A model generated the notes under the pieces. It did no database searches, was not told the origin of the DNA, and saw nothing but the letters and a program-made list of their open reading frames with translations. Made by a program: the position numbers and the translations under genes. From CAMDPA01 sp965223035 (GTDB lineage Bacteria > Pseudomonadota > Alphaproteobacteria > Rhizobiales > Hyphomicrobiaceae): 64,000 nt of DNA. Shown here one piece after another: positions 37,179 through 46,445 of this stretch; position 1 is the first letter of the stretch, and every line of letters begins with the position of its first letter. The DNA is taken from contig OZ244980.1 in NCBI GenBank assembly GCA_965223035.1, positions 4,898,001 to 4,962,000 of the forward strand, in the 5' to 3' direction.

Positions 37179-37600
37179 TCATTGTCCTGTCCAGTGCGCA
37201 AACCGTTTCTCGATCAGCACAAACAACAGATTGAGCCCGCCTCTGAGCGCGCCGACGGCAAGCATGGCGGCATGCGCCTCCGGCATCTCAAACAGCTGCT
37301 GGGCCTCGACCACCCGACAGCCGAGGCCTCCGTCGATCCGACGGACATCTCCGGCACGACCACGATCACCAAGGCAGGCGACACGCCGTAGCGCAGGCCC
37401 ACAAAGGTCTACGGCTTGCGCTTCCAACACCACGACATCGGTCTTTCGCGCAGCGGTGAGGCTCCCATCGCGTTGGCTGCGAGAATGCGGGTTTTGCGCG
37501 CATTCATGACGCCGTAGGCAACCTTGAACAAAATCACGCGCGCGGCGCCAAGCGCGACAACCGGCCCCCGGTGGAGGCTCCAACCCCATAAATCACCGGA
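37179..37600 (-). pseudogene. Decayed ABC-transporter permease gene (C-terminal half)
   Basis: In one minus-strand frame the segment GPVVALGAARVILFKVAYGV plus MNARKTRILAANAMGASPLR is the coupling region of a TauC/SsuC-like permease; the next part continues in another frame (GLRYGVSPALVIVVVPEM..VGSTE), and the end, QQLFEMPEAHAAMLAVGALR..LNLLFVLIEKRFAHWTGQ, in a third. The first half of the gene is absent, cut off by the OsmC gene at 37714. It ends just before the decayed amidase start, so both were once an amide-uptake and hydrolysis operon. It is distinct from the two intact permeases at 33-35 kb. Confidence 0.82.
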
Positions 37601-37713
37601 AATAGCGGGAGTTGGGAGGCCGGCACAACCCGGGCGGCTGTCATCCTCATGCGGCGCCGTGCCCAGCGCCGGCATGGGCCGATGCACGCTTTATGGTGAT
37701 TTACGGCGAAGAT

Positions 37714-38928
37714 TTAACCGCTGGCAAATTCGCTGACCTTGACCTTCGGCTTGAGATCGGTGCGGCAAAAGGCGTGCAGAAAACAGGTCTGCTCGGAGAT
37801 ATCGAGCATTTCGCAGGCCACCTCGTCGCTTTCACCGGTGGTCAGATAGACGTGGGTTTCGACCGGATCGGCCTCGCCCGGCTTGCCGGTCGCGCCGGAG
37901 GCACCACCAAGCGAGAAATGGGTATCTTGGACGAGGCGATAATCCTTGAGGTCGAGCTTCAACATCGACACGAAGCGACCGAACTGCGTCATAAAACAAA
38001 AGCCAACGCCGGCGGAGATCAGGCTGTTGGCGTCCGGGGCGCGGCCTTGTCCACCGTTGTGTGGTGCTTCATCGGACAGAAAGCTGAAGGAGGTGCCGTG
38101 GGGGCTGTATTGGAGCTGCACGATTTCCTTCAGACCATCCTCCCGCAGCGTGCAGATGCCGCCAATGTTGAGCGTTCGGTTCTGCTCCGCCGCCAAGCTC
38201 GATGCGGCCCCGGCCGTGCCGCCGGCGACCTCCTTTTTCGGCGTGGTGCCGTTGGGCCAAACCAGATCGGCGCCCGCCAAGCCCGGTGCCGGTCGCGCCG
38301 TCTCGAAATGATCGCCCGGGTCGGGATGAATGGCGCCCGATAGCGCTGCAACCTTGGCCGGAGCCAGCTGGTGACCGTTTTTGGCCAGCGCAAACAGGCT
38401 TTCGAGCCGGCCGCGCATCAGCCCGTTGATCGGCGAGGCATGGACCGCGTCCATGATCATCTGATTGAGCGCGGCGCCGTTTAGATCGCAGTCGATCTCG
38501 ACGGTAAGCTCCACCGGCAGCGCGCCGCCGACCATCGTCCGCTTCGGCATCGAGCCTTGCATGGTGTAGTAATTGTCCTGCACCAACCGCAACTTACGAA
38601 TGGTGACGTTGCGCTGGCGCGCCAGCGCCGTGATCTCGTTCATGTAGGACGCGATCATCCCGGCGGTGAGAAAGGCCAACGGACAAGGGGCAGCATCGTG
38701 GCCATTGAGATAGGGGCCTTCATCGCTGGCCAGCCGCCAAACCGTCCCGCTGCGGCTGGACACGACCAGCGCCTCTTTCTGGAATACAGATAGCGAGCGC
38801 ACCCAAGTCCGCAGCGCGTCGCCCTTGCGGTTGGCCGGTGCTTCGATGCCCACCTCGTTGGCATTGGCGACCCTGAAAAACAGCGGCTTGCCGCTTTCCA
38901 CGAGAACGTTGGCTCCAGTCGCGGCCAT
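37714..38928 (-). CDS. Tandem OsmC-domain protein
   Basis: A 404-residue protein with two OsmC-like halves. The first (~1-200) has the GPYLNGHDAAPCPLAFLTAG motif with the peroxidatic-type Cys and two helices; the second (~235-404) has DANSLISAGVGFCFMTQFGR plus a Cys pair in EQTCFLHAFC. A Gly/Pro/Ala-rich linker joins them. OsmC proteins are thiol peroxidases active on organic hydroperoxides and usually work as dimers; the fusion may be a built-in dimer. An excellent AGGAGG lies 6 bases upstream of the ATG. The gene stands alone between the pseudogene pair and elements B10/A10. Peroxidase activity is inferred from family only. Confidence 0.82.
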   Translation of the reverse strand: MAATGANVLVESGKPLFFRVANANEVGIEAPANRKGDALRTWVRSLSVFQKEALVVSSRSGTVWRLASDEGPYLNGHDAAPCPLAFLTAGMIASYMNEITALARQRNVTIRKLRLVQDNYYTMQGSMPKRTMVGGALPVELTVEIDCDLNGAALNQMIMDAVHASPINGLMRGRLESLFALAKNGHQLAPAKVAALSGAIHPDPGDHFETARPAPGLAGADLVWPNGTTPKKEVAGGTAGAASSLAAEQNRTLNIGGICTLREDGLKEIVQLQYSPHGTSFSFLSDEAPHNGGQGRAPDANSLISAGVGFCFMTQFGRFVSMLKLDLKDYRLVQDTHFSLGGASGATGKPGEADPVETHVYLTTGESDEVACEMLDISEQTCFLHAFCRTDLKPKVKVSEFASG

Positions 38929-39063
38929 CGGTTTCCTCCTACCTCAGATTGCTGCTTCAGATTGGTGCTGCCTATGCGGGCTGGCGCAAGCCCCGATCGC
39001 GCCGCCGCCCGCGCATCACGATGGTCGGTCTTCCAAGTGCCACCCGCCGCGCTGGCCATGGGC

Positions 39064-39184
39064 TCGATCATGTCCGCCTTATCATGATGAGCCTAGCCGG
39101 CCCGCTCTCCGCCGACCCCCTTTGGCACGCATGTGAGGCGGCCGGCCGGGGCAACGAGATGGCCCCAGCCAACATTGGAACGCC
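39064..39184. repeat. Palindromic element B, copy B10 (inverted)
   Basis: Starts with the complement of the B terminus (TCATGTCCGCC), continues GCCGGCCCGCTCTCC, a diverged loop TTTGGCACGCATGTG, and ends CCAACATTGGAACGCC. It runs directly into A10. Confidence 0.75.
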
Positions 39185-39270
39185 TTAGAGCCACCTGCCT
39201 TTGATCGGAATCGGAACGATCCCGATCAAAGGCAGAAAGTTGCTCTACACTTTAAGGCGCGATGATCTAG
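39185..39270. repeat. Palindromic element A, copy A10 (hairpin 1 plus short end)
   Basis: TTAGAGCCACCTGCC (decayed left CTAG), arms CTGCCTTTGATCGG...CCGATCAAAGGCAG, linker CACTTTAAGGCGCGATGAT and the terminal CTAG at 39267-39270. Hairpin 2 is reduced to its outermost bases. Confidence 0.88.
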
Positions 39271-39605
39271 AATACCTGTTCTCGTCCTGCAGAGCGATCA
39301 TCCGCGAAATCGCAGCAAAAGTCGATCCACTTCACGCCGGTTGGGCGTGTGACCACGGCCGGTTTCTGCGCAGGCCGGGGCCGCGATCGGGTCATATCAG
39401 GTGGAGGCGATCGCCCATGCCGAGCGAGCGAACGGAGCTGCGCGATCACGCTTGGTCCCGAGCAGATGGTCCAAGGCAGATCTGCTGCACCCGTCTGGCG
39501 CAGGAACGCTTGCGTCCGGTCGCATCAGGCTCAGGTCCTGGGTGATCGACCGGTGCTGACCAGTCGCGCAGGACACGCGGCGTCGGCTACCATGCCCGAT
39601 GCTGC
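39271..39605. other. Non-coding gap upstream of the xseA 3' end
   Basis: No gene or known repeat is recognised here. Open frames on both strands are Arg/Ser-rich and have no ribosome-binding sites. It lies between element A10 and the end of xseA. Confidence 0.5.
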
Positions 39606-41264
39606 TCAAAACAACGAACCCTGGGAGCCGTCACCGGAGCGCGACCGCTTTGCCGGCAACTTGGCGGTCGTCTTGGGCCGAGCCGGAGCCGTTCGCGCGG
39701 CGCGCTGCCCGGCATCGAGGGCCTGCGCATTGAAGCGGCCGTCGGCCACCTCCACCGCCAACAGCTGGCCGGGATCGACCTGGGCGATGGAGCGTACGGT
39801 GACGCCGGCATCGTCGCGAAGCAGTGCAAAACCACGCTTGAGCACGCCTTGATAGCTCAGTGAGCGCAATAGACCGGCGCCCGCTTGCAAACGGCGACGC
39901 TGTTCACAGACGCGATGCCGCAGCGCCCGGTCGGCGCGATCCCGCATCATCGCCAACCGCTCATCGGCACGCCCCAATCGCCCGCGCACGAGTTCAGGCG
40001 CCAGCCGACCCGACAAGCGTTCCAAGCGCGTTCGTCTGGTGCCTGACGACCGTTCCATGGCCGCCGCGCTCCATTGCGTCAACGCCGCCAGCCGGTCCCG
40101 CAACTGCGACAAACGCGCGGTGAGCAGACGCGCTTGAAGGCGCGCGGCCAGCTTGGCGTGGCGCATGGTGTGGGCGCGCGTGTTCGCCAGCAAGCCCCGA
40201 CCCAATCGCCGATCGACGGCGTCGAAACGCTGCCGCGGCAGGGCCACCAAATCCTCCGGCCGCGGCAAACCGCGTTGGGCGGCGCGCAATTCGGTGCGCG
40301 CGGTCTCCAACACCCGCCGCATGGAGGCCCGCAGACGCAGGCCGCATTGACCCGTGTCCTCGACCAACTCCGAAAACTTCGGCACCGCCCATTCGGCTGC
40401 TTTGGTTGGCGTCGGTGCCCGCGCGTCGGCGGCCAGATCGATCAAGGTCCAGTCGGTTTCATGACCGACCGCGGCAATCAGCGGAATACCGCTGTTGGCG
40501 GCGGCGCGGACGGCAATCTCCTCGTTAAAGCCCCAAAGATCCTCAAGACTGCCGCCACCGCGCGCCACGATCAATAGCTCGGGACGCGGCATATCGGAGC
40601 CGTCGGGAATCGCGTTGAAGCCCTCGATCGCGGCGGCCACTTCGACGGCGCAGCCATCTCCTTGAACCCGGACCGGCCAGACCACGACGTGGGCCGGAAA
40701 CCGTTCGTCGAAGCCGTGCAGCATGTCGCGAATGACGGCGCCGGTCGGTGAGGTGATGAGGCCAATCACGCGCGGCAAAAACGGCAGCGCTCGCTTGCGC
40801 TCCTGCGCGAACAGCCCTTCGGCGGTGAGCTTGCGCTTGCGTTCTTCTAAGATGGCCATCAGCGCGCCAGCGCCGGCCGGCTCGAGCGCTTCGACAACGA
40901 TTTGGTACTTCGATGACCCCGGGTAGGTGGTGATGCGCCCGTGGGCGATCACTTCCATACCTTCCTCGGGTTTGAAGCGCAGCCGGCCGAACGTGCTTTT
41001 CCAGACCACCGCGTCGATCTTGGCGCGCTCGTCCTTCAAAGCGAAGTAGCAGTGGCCGGAAGCGTGCGGTCCGCGATAGCCCGATATCTCTCCGCGCAGG
41101 CGCACGTGACCAAAGCCCGATTCGAGCGCGCGCTTGATGGCGGCCGACAGCTCGGAGACTGAGAACTCCGGGGTGTTGGTGGGGCCGTCGGCGCGGGGCT
41201 CGACGGCGCGGGGCTCGGCGGGGCGGGGTTCGGCGGGGCGCGATGTCATGGCGCGATCAGCCAC
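39606..41264 (-). CDS. xseA: Exodeoxyribonuclease VII large subunit
   Basis: A 552-residue XseA. The N-terminal OB fold starts at FSVSELSAAIKRALESGFGH with the SGHCYFALKD loop; the nuclease domain has ARGGGSLEDLWGFNEE and GHETDWTLIDLAADARAPTP; the long C-terminal part is helical and Arg/Leu-rich, as in the coiled-coil arm that binds XseB. It degrades single-stranded DNA from both ends. The first ~30 residues contain a short repeated linker (RPAEPRPAEPRAVEPRA) not usual in the family. The start is GTG at 41264 (AGGA upstream) or the ATG at 41249. The small subunit gene xseB is not next to it or to ispA. Confidence 0.95.
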   Translation of the reverse strand: MADRAMTSRPAEPRPAEPRAVEPRADGPTNTPEFSVSELSAAIKRALESGFGHVRLRGEISGYRGPHASGHCYFALKDERAKIDAVVWKSTFGRLRFKPEEGMEVIAHGRITTYPGSSKYQIVVEALEPAGAGALMAILEERKRKLTAEGLFAQERKRALPFLPRVIGLITSPTGAVIRDMLHGFDERFPAHVVVWPVRVQGDGCAVEVAAAIEGFNAIPDGSDMPRPELLIVARGGGSLEDLWGFNEEIAVRAAANSGIPLIAAVGHETDWTLIDLAADARAPTPTKAAEWAVPKFSELVEDTGQCGLRLRASMRRVLETARTELRAAQRGLPRPEDLVALPRQRFDAVDRRLGRGLLANTRAHTMRHAKLAARLQARLLTARLSQLRDRLAALTQWSAAAMERSSGTRRTRLERLSGRLAPELVRGRLGRADERLAMMRDRADRALRHRVCEQRRRLQAGAGLLRSLSYQGVLKRGFALLRDDAGVTVRSIAQVDPGQLLAVEVADGRFNAQALDAGQRAARTAPARPKTTAKLPAKRSRSGDGSQGSLF

Positions 41265-41390
41265 GGCTCAATCCTAAGGTCCAATGCGAATCGCCTCTAT
41301 ACAAGAAAACGCCGCCAAGGTGTCAGCGCAAGCAAGGTTATCCAGCGCTCCGTCGCGCCGGCGCGGACCGAAGACCGGATCGCTCACATC

Positions 41391-43028
41391 TTACTCAGAT
41401 ATATTAAATCCAAAATCGTCACCCATGTGGAGCAACGCCCGCTCGGCCAGCGCCGTGATGGTCAACAGCGGATTGACACCGAGCGAGCGCGGCACGATCG
41501 AGCCATCGACAACATAAAGGCCATCGTGAACCTGATGGGACGTGCAATCCGGCACGCGGCGAAACACCCGGCCTTTGTGGTCGACCACGCCGGTGTCAGC
41601 GGCCGCCGCCATGGCGCAGCCTCCGAGCGGGTGAGCGGTTGCCGGCTGATGCCCCATCACGGTGCCCGCCAAGGGATTCTTCACATAGCAGGCGCCGGCC
41701 TGGGCGGCCAACTGCTCGAGGGTGGCGTCCAACCGCTGATAGACCGGCTCGTCCTTGGCATTGGGCCAGATCAAATGGAGCCCGTCATCCTCCAGCACCA
41801 GCCGTCCGTCGGCGGTATCGTGGGACACCGCGAAATAGGTGCGCAGACTGGCGAACGGCCCCTTGTAGACCCCGGACACCAGACTTTGTAGGGCCCCCAG
41901 CAGCCGGCCGTTGGGCACGAACAGCAGCGGAAGGGCCGGCGCGAACGCGGACGGCAGCGCGCCCTCTTGAACGATCAGTTCCTGTGCCAAGTCGGCTTGA
42001 TCGTGAACCTCGAGCTGACCGGAGACGGCTGCACCGACCGGACCCGCGTCGACCTTGGGCGGATGCCCGACGCCGATCGCATTGATCGGGTCGGTCGAGC
42101 CATAGGCGAAGGCGATAATATCGCCGTTGGCGGAAAAGCGTTGCCCCAGGCGATCCGATAGGTCCAACCCGCGCGACCGCGAGCGTAGCAAGATCTCGGT
42201 CGATCCCAAGGTGCCCGCGGCCAGCACAACAATATCGGCACTGACAACGACGTGTTGCGCGTCGGTGGTCGGCTGTTCAAGGCGCTGGACCGCGACCCGC
42301 CAGCCACCTTCCTTGGCGGGCTCGACATATTGGACTTTGACGTGGGTATAAAGTTCGGCGCCATGCCGCACGGCTTCCGGCAGATAGGTCAGCGCGACGG
42401 TGTTCTTGGCGCCGACGTTGCAGCCAGCACAACAATCGCCGCAGCGCGTGCAGGCCGGTTGTGCCACGCCGGCCGGATTGACGACGTCTTCAAAGCTCAC
42501 CACGATGGGCGGGGCAACGGGCGCTTCGTCGATGGCGGCTCCGGCTCGAGCCAGCGCCGCGAACCGCTTTAGATCGCCGGCTGCCGGGTCGACCGACGGC
42601 CGCAGCCAATGGCGCGCACGCCGATACCCCTGCTCCAGCTGGCCGTCCTGCGCCACTTGGCCCGGCCACACCGGATCGGAAAACACACGCGCATCCGGCC
42701 GCAACGCCACACCTGCATTGACCAATGAGCCGCCGCCCAGCCCACAACCGACCAAAACGTGCATGTCGGCGCCGAACCGCACGTCGTACAGCGCTGTCTG
42801 CGAGCCGGATCGCGCCGATTTGCCGCTGACTTGAAATTGCTTGCGAACATCGGGAAACCGGGTTGGAAACTCACCGGTGACGAATTCTCGCCCGCGCTCC
42901 AGCACCGCCACCTTTTTGCCGGCCCGCGCCAAGCGCGCCGCCGCAACGCCGCCTCCGTATCCCGAGCCGACAACGATGACGTCATAGCGTGGACGAAGCT
43001 GATTTGAGGCGCGTGACAGACGGTTCAT
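41391..43028 (-). CDS. GMC-family FAD oxidoreductase (cholesterol-oxidase-like)
   Basis: A 545-residue flavoprotein. The Rossmann motif DVIVVGSGYGGGVAAARLA starts near residue 16; the FAD-binding GMC region VGCGLGGGSLVNAGVALRPD follows. A four-Cys cluster CTRCGDCCAGCNVGAKNT, seen in the cholesterol-oxidase-like branch, lies near residue 195. The C-terminal FAD/substrate motif is HPLGGCAMA with PRSLGVNPLLTITALAERA. It oxidises an alcohol or sterol to ketone or aldehyde; the substrate is unknown. I prefer the ATG at 43028; an ATG at 43070 adds 14 odd residues and no start has a clear ribosome-binding site. It is divergent from pyrF. Confidence 0.9.
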   Translation of the reverse strand: MNRLSRASNQLRPRYDVIVVGSGYGGGVAAARLARAGKKVAVLERGREFVTGEFPTRFPDVRKQFQVSGKSARSGSQTALYDVRFGADMHVLVGCGLGGGSLVNAGVALRPDARVFSDPVWPGQVAQDGQLEQGYRRARHWLRPSVDPAAGDLKRFAALARAGAAIDEAPVAPPIVVSFEDVVNPAGVAQPACTRCGDCCAGCNVGAKNTVALTYLPEAVRHGAELYTHVKVQYVEPAKEGGWRVAVQRLEQPTTDAQHVVVSADIVVLAAGTLGSTEILLRSRSRGLDLSDRLGQRFSANGDIIAFAYGSTDPINAIGVGHPPKVDAGPVGAAVSGQLEVHDQADLAQELIVQEGALPSAFAPALPLLFVPNGRLLGALQSLVSGVYKGPFASLRTYFAVSHDTADGRLVLEDDGLHLIWPNAKDEPVYQRLDATLEQLAAQAGACYVKNPLAGTVMGHQPATAHPLGGCAMAAAADTGVVDHKGRVFRRVPDCTSHQVHDGLYVVDGSIVPRSLGVNPLLTITALAERALLHMGDDFGFNISE

Positions 43029-43181
43029 GCAGTGTTTTCTATGATAACAATAAACGAATCCAGGCGACATGATATAGATGCAAGACCTGAAGTCGAGGTT
43101 GGGCCGACGTGTTTCTAACGGAATTTTCCTGGCAAGCTCGCCGCCCCGTCATGATGAGCCCATCACGAAGAGGATGCGCCT

Positions 43182-43910
43182 ATGGCTCACACCGCGGCCC
43201 GTGACCGCCTGATCGTCGCGCTGGACATGCCCACCTTGGAAGATGCCCGCAAGCTGGTCGATGAGCTCAATGAAACGGTGACGTTTTACAAGGTCGGGCT
43301 GGAGCTTTTGTTCGTTGGCGGTCTGCCGTTTGCACAGGAATTGCGCCACCAAAAGAAACGCGTTTTTCTCGACATGAAGTTGCTCGACATCGGTAATACG
43401 GTGGAACGTGCCGTCGCCAACGCGGCCGAGCTCGGCGTCACCTTCCTGACCGTGCATGGAACCGATCTCAAAACCATGCGTGCGGCTGTATCGGGACGAG
43501 GTTCGCGGGCGATGAAGCTGCTGGCCGTAACGGTCCTCACCAACCTGACGGCCGACGACCTGAAGCAACAGGGCTCGTCCCTGGCGCCGGAGGATTTGGC
43601 GCTGCATCGGGCGAGGCTCGCCTACGAAGCGGGATTTGATGGGGTCATCGCCTCCGGTCAGGAAGCCGAACGGATCCGCGAAGCCACCTCGCCGGAGTTC
43701 CTGATCGTCACGCCGGGCATCCGACTGCTGGGCGCCTCGATCGACGATCAGGCACGGGTGGCATCGCCCGAATCCGCCATCGCTTCGGGCGCCAACTACC
43801 TGGTCGTCGGCCGGCCGATCACCGAAGCCAGCGAACCGACAACGATGGCCGAAGCGTTTATCCGCCACATTCGCGATGCCCATGCCAAGCCGGTGCGCAA
43901 TCGGCAATGA
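43182..43910 (+). CDS. pyrF: Orotidine 5'-phosphate decarboxylase
   Basis: A 242-residue TIM barrel catalysing the last step of UMP synthesis. It opens RDRLIVALDMPTLEDARKLV; the catalytic Asp-x-Lys-x-x-Asp motif is in FLDMKLLDIGNTVERA; VTVLTNLTADDL and VTPGIRLLGASIDDQARV (phosphate-binding loop) follow, with VVGRPIT at the end. Most PyrF proteins have HDIPNTV where this has LDIGNTV. The start ATG at 43182 follows GAAGAGGATGCGCCT, with AGAGGA about 9 bases upstream. It is convergent with the class II aldolase gene 78 bases away. No other pyr genes are nearby. Confidence 0.95.
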   Translation: MAHTAARDRLIVALDMPTLEDARKLVDELNETVTFYKVGLELLFVGGLPFAQELRHQKKRVFLDMKLLDIGNTVERAVANAAELGVTFLTVHGTDLKTMRAAVSGRGSRAMKLLAVTVLTNLTADDLKQQGSSLAPEDLALHRARLAYEAGFDGVIASGQEAERIREATSPEFLIVTPGIRLLGASIDDQARVASPESAIASGANYLVVGRPITEASEPTTMAEAFIRHIRDAHAKPVRNRQ

Positions 43911-43988
43911 CGTCCCGGCAGGTCGGGCTCGTCACGGTCCGCCGTCGTCCTCACCCGATGCGTCATCCATCGTCTCATCGTCTGCGGA

Positions 43989-44699
43989 TCACCGCCGCGC
44001 CGCATCACCGGCCTTCTGACCATAGGATTGGAAGCGCTTGAGGACCCTCGCCATCTCCCGTTCGCTCAACAGGCGCGGTCGTCCGATTGTCAGCACCTTG
44101 TAGTATTGCTCGGCCAGCACCTCAATTTCGCTGGCCAGCTCAAGCGCGGCCGCCAGCGTTTGGCCCATCGCGATCTGACCATGGTTGGCCATCAAACAGG
44201 CATCAGACGACTGCAGCCCCTTGGCCACGTAGCGCGCCAATTTGTTGGTGCCAAAGGTCGCGTAGGGCACGCACGGAATGGTGCCGGAGCCGGCTATGGC
44301 AACCATATAGTGGAAGGCCGGAATGGCGCGTTTGCTGCAGGCGAGGACCACGGCGTGCATGGAATGGGTATGCACCACCGCGTGCATGTCGGTGCGGGTG
44401 TTGTAGGCCGACAGGTGGAATTGCCATTCGCTGGAGGGCTTGCGGGCCGTCTGCGCCCAATCGCCCTGATCGGAGACATGCACGATGTCAGCCGGCCGGA
44501 TCGCGTCATAGGCCATGCCCGACGGGGTGATCAGCATGCCGTCGCCCCAACGGCAGGACACGTTGCCCGAGCGCCCAGGCGACAGGCCACGGCGGCTGAT
44601 CGCCAACGCGGTGTCAAGCACCGCCTCGCGCGCTTCGCGCTCGGGTTGTCCGGCTGGTTGAGCGGCGTCGGATTTATCTTTGCGTCGACGGACGGCCAT
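43989..44699 (-). CDS. Class II aldolase/adducin family protein
   Basis: A 236-residue protein of the FucA/AraD fold. Zinc-binding histidines lie in VVHTHSMHAVVLA and in the LMANHGQIAMG motif; an earlier loop, SGNVSCRWGDGMLITPSGM, matches the substrate-phosphate loop of the family. It probably cleaves or forms a sugar-phosphate or other aldol, or acts as a decarboxylase/epimerase; the substrate is unknown. The ATG at 44699 has AGGAG 6 bases upstream; a frame reading back to 44765 was rejected. The N-terminal ~25 residues are Lys/Arg/Glu-rich. It is divergent from the DAO oxidoreductase gene 108 bases away. Confidence 0.88.
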   Translation of the reverse strand: MAVRRRKDKSDAAQPAGQPEREAREAVLDTALAISRRGLSPGRSGNVSCRWGDGMLITPSGMAYDAIRPADIVHVSDQGDWAQTARKPSSEWQFHLSAYNTRTDMHAVVHTHSMHAVVLACSKRAIPAFHYMVAIAGSGTIPCVPYATFGTNKLARYVAKGLQSSDACLMANHGQIAMGQTLAAALELASEIEVLAEQYYKVLTIGRPRLLSEREMARVLKRFQSYGQKAGDAARR

Positions 44700-44807
44700 G
44701 GTGCACTCCTGATGCCACCGATCGACTCTAATCCAGATTTGCAAAAAACTCATTTCACCGGTCACGGAACAGATGAAGTGATCAGTTCAACGTGAGAGAA
44801 TACAAAC

Positions 44808-45974
44808 ATGATTGGCCCGATACAGGCAGTGGTCGTCGGCGGTGGCGTGGTGGGCAGCTCGATCGCCTACTTCCTCACCGTGCTGGGTCCGCAGGGTCGG
44901 GTGGTTGTGATCGAGCGCGAGCCGCAACTCGCCAACGCCGCGACGGCACGCTCGGCCGGCGGGATTCGCCGGCAATTTTCCACCAAGGAGAACATTTGGT
45001 TATCGCAAGCCTCGCTGGAGATCATCCGTGACCTCAACATCGAAAACGAGGTCGGATTCCACGAGCGCGGTTATCTGATCCTGGCCTCGAGCGACGGCAT
45101 GCCCGTCTTGCAGGCCAATGTTGCCTTGCAAACCAGCGAAGGCGTCGACGTCGTGGTGGAGGACGCCGCGCAGCTGCGACGTCGCTTCGACTGGCTGTCC
45201 GCCGTCGGCATAAAAGCCGGCGCGTTCGGCCGAACGGGCGAAGGCTGGATCGATCCGATCAGCCTGACTTGGGCGCTCAAACGCCGGGCGCAGGCGGCAG
45301 GTGCGGCATTCGTTGCCGGCGAGGTGTGCGCTGTCGACGTGGTTCACGGGCGCGCCGCGGCGGTTCGGTTGGCCAGCGGCGAGCGGTTTGAATGCCGGTT
45401 CCTGATCAATGCGGCCGGACCTTGGGCGGGACAGCTGGCGGCAATGGCCGGCGTCGCGTTGCCGGTCGAACCGCGCAAGCGCTACATCTACGTGATCGAC
45501 TGCCGGCACCCGCCCGATAGTCTGTCTGCCGCTCCGCTGACGGTCGATCCCAGCGGTGTTTGGTTCCGGCCGGAAGGCCGCATGTTCCTGGCCGGGCGCT
45601 CGCCCGACCCTGATCAGGAGCCCACGGATCTCGATCTGGAGCGGATCGACTTCGACTACTTCGACGCCGCCATCTGGCCGGAGCTGGCCACGCGCGTGCC
45701 GGCGTTCGAGGCGATCAAAGTTGTGCGGGCGTGGGCGGGATATTATGATTTCAATACGTTCGACCAGAACGGCATCATCGGTGCGCACCCGGACATCGAG
45801 AACTTTCTCATGGCCAACGGGTTTTCCGGACACGGATTACAACAGGGCCCTGCCGTGGGTCGTGCGATCGCGGAGTTGGTGAGCGAGGGTGGGTATCACA
45901 GCTTGGATCTCAGCCGGCTCGGATATGAGCGTCTGACGCAGGGTACGCCGCTGGTCGAGCGCAGCGTCATCTAA
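44808..45974 (+). CDS. FAD-dependent D-amino-acid-oxidase-family oxidoreductase
   Basis: A 388-residue flavoprotein of the DAO family. The dinucleotide motif AVVVGGGVVGSSIAYFL starts at residue ~6, the conserved ATARSAGGIRRQFST follows, and the C-terminal part has WAGYYDFNTFDQNGIIGAHP and ANGFSGHGLQQGPAVGRAIA, the signature of the FOXRED1/sarcosine-oxidase-like branch. It oxidises an amine or amino acid to an imine with FAD reduction. The ATG is preceded by GAGAGA. No second-subunit or tetrahydrofolate-domain gene is adjacent. A 470-base gap with a diverged element B follows. Confidence 0.9.
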   Translation: MIGPIQAVVVGGGVVGSSIAYFLTVLGPQGRVVVIEREPQLANAATARSAGGIRRQFSTKENIWLSQASLEIIRDLNIENEVGFHERGYLILASSDGMPVLQANVALQTSEGVDVVVEDAAQLRRRFDWLSAVGIKAGAFGRTGEGWIDPISLTWALKRRAQAAGAAFVAGEVCAVDVVHGRAAAVRLASGERFECRFLINAAGPWAGQLAAMAGVALPVEPRKRYIYVIDCRHPPDSLSAAPLTVDPSGVWFRPEGRMFLAGRSPDPDQEPTDLDLERIDFDYFDAAIWPELATRVPAFEAIKVVRAWAGYYDFNTFDQNGIIGAHPDIENFLMANGFSGHGLQQGPAVGRAIAELVSEGGYHSLDLSRLGYERLTQGTPLVERSVI

Positions 45975-46445
45975 TGTTCTTCTCCGGATGCGGAATTACC
46001 GGTGCACGAGCGGGAACATCGCGGATGCGCTGGCGCCTCCGCTGCGGCCGGTTCCACCGGTCAGCGCGGCCGTCGATCGCCGCGATGTTCCAGCCGACGC
46101 CGCCCGCGGGCACCGTCCAGGCGCGCGGCTTAATTGATCAAACCAGCATCCGCCATCTGGAACGGCATCGAACGGCATCGCCCGACGTCGCAGCGCTTGG
46201 CGCCAACGCCACCTGTTAGGCATGCTCCCGGTCCAACCGGTCACGGCCGTCCCCGGTTCAACCCTCGCCCGCTTCGACCCCCGCACCGGTTCAACCCCCG
46301 TCCGGGCCGCTCCCCCGTCCGGGCCGCTCCCCCGTCCGGCGCGCCGCACAAGGGGCTGCATGGCGCGCAGGTGTGGCTGGCCGGGTGGGGCGCGGGATGG
46401 TTCCGGCGAACCCGGACATGCTCCAGATCACTTCGCCGAAGGCCG
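45975..46445. other. Non-coding gap containing diverged element B11
   Basis: No gene is recognised. An 81-codon frame starting in the TAATG overlap with the DAO stop has an Arg-rich product and no family features. Tandem CCGTCCGGGCCGCTCCC units appear at ~46305-46345. The 46240-46412 part is a diverged copy of element B. Confidence 0.55.
46240..46412. repeat. Palindromic element B, diverged and expanded copy B11
   Basis: GGGGCTGCATGGCGCGCAGGTGTGGCTGGCCGGGTGGGGCGCGGGATGGTTCCGGC matches the loop and right arm of the tail-less B form; the left part shows a duplicated CCGTCCGGGCCGCTCCC unit. Confidence 0.65.

Noticed and set aside
45974..46219. An 81-codon frame overlapping the DAO stop (TAATG)
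   Set aside because: The product is Arg-rich and featureless, codon use is unlike its neighbours, and it ends in low-complexity GC-rich DNA.
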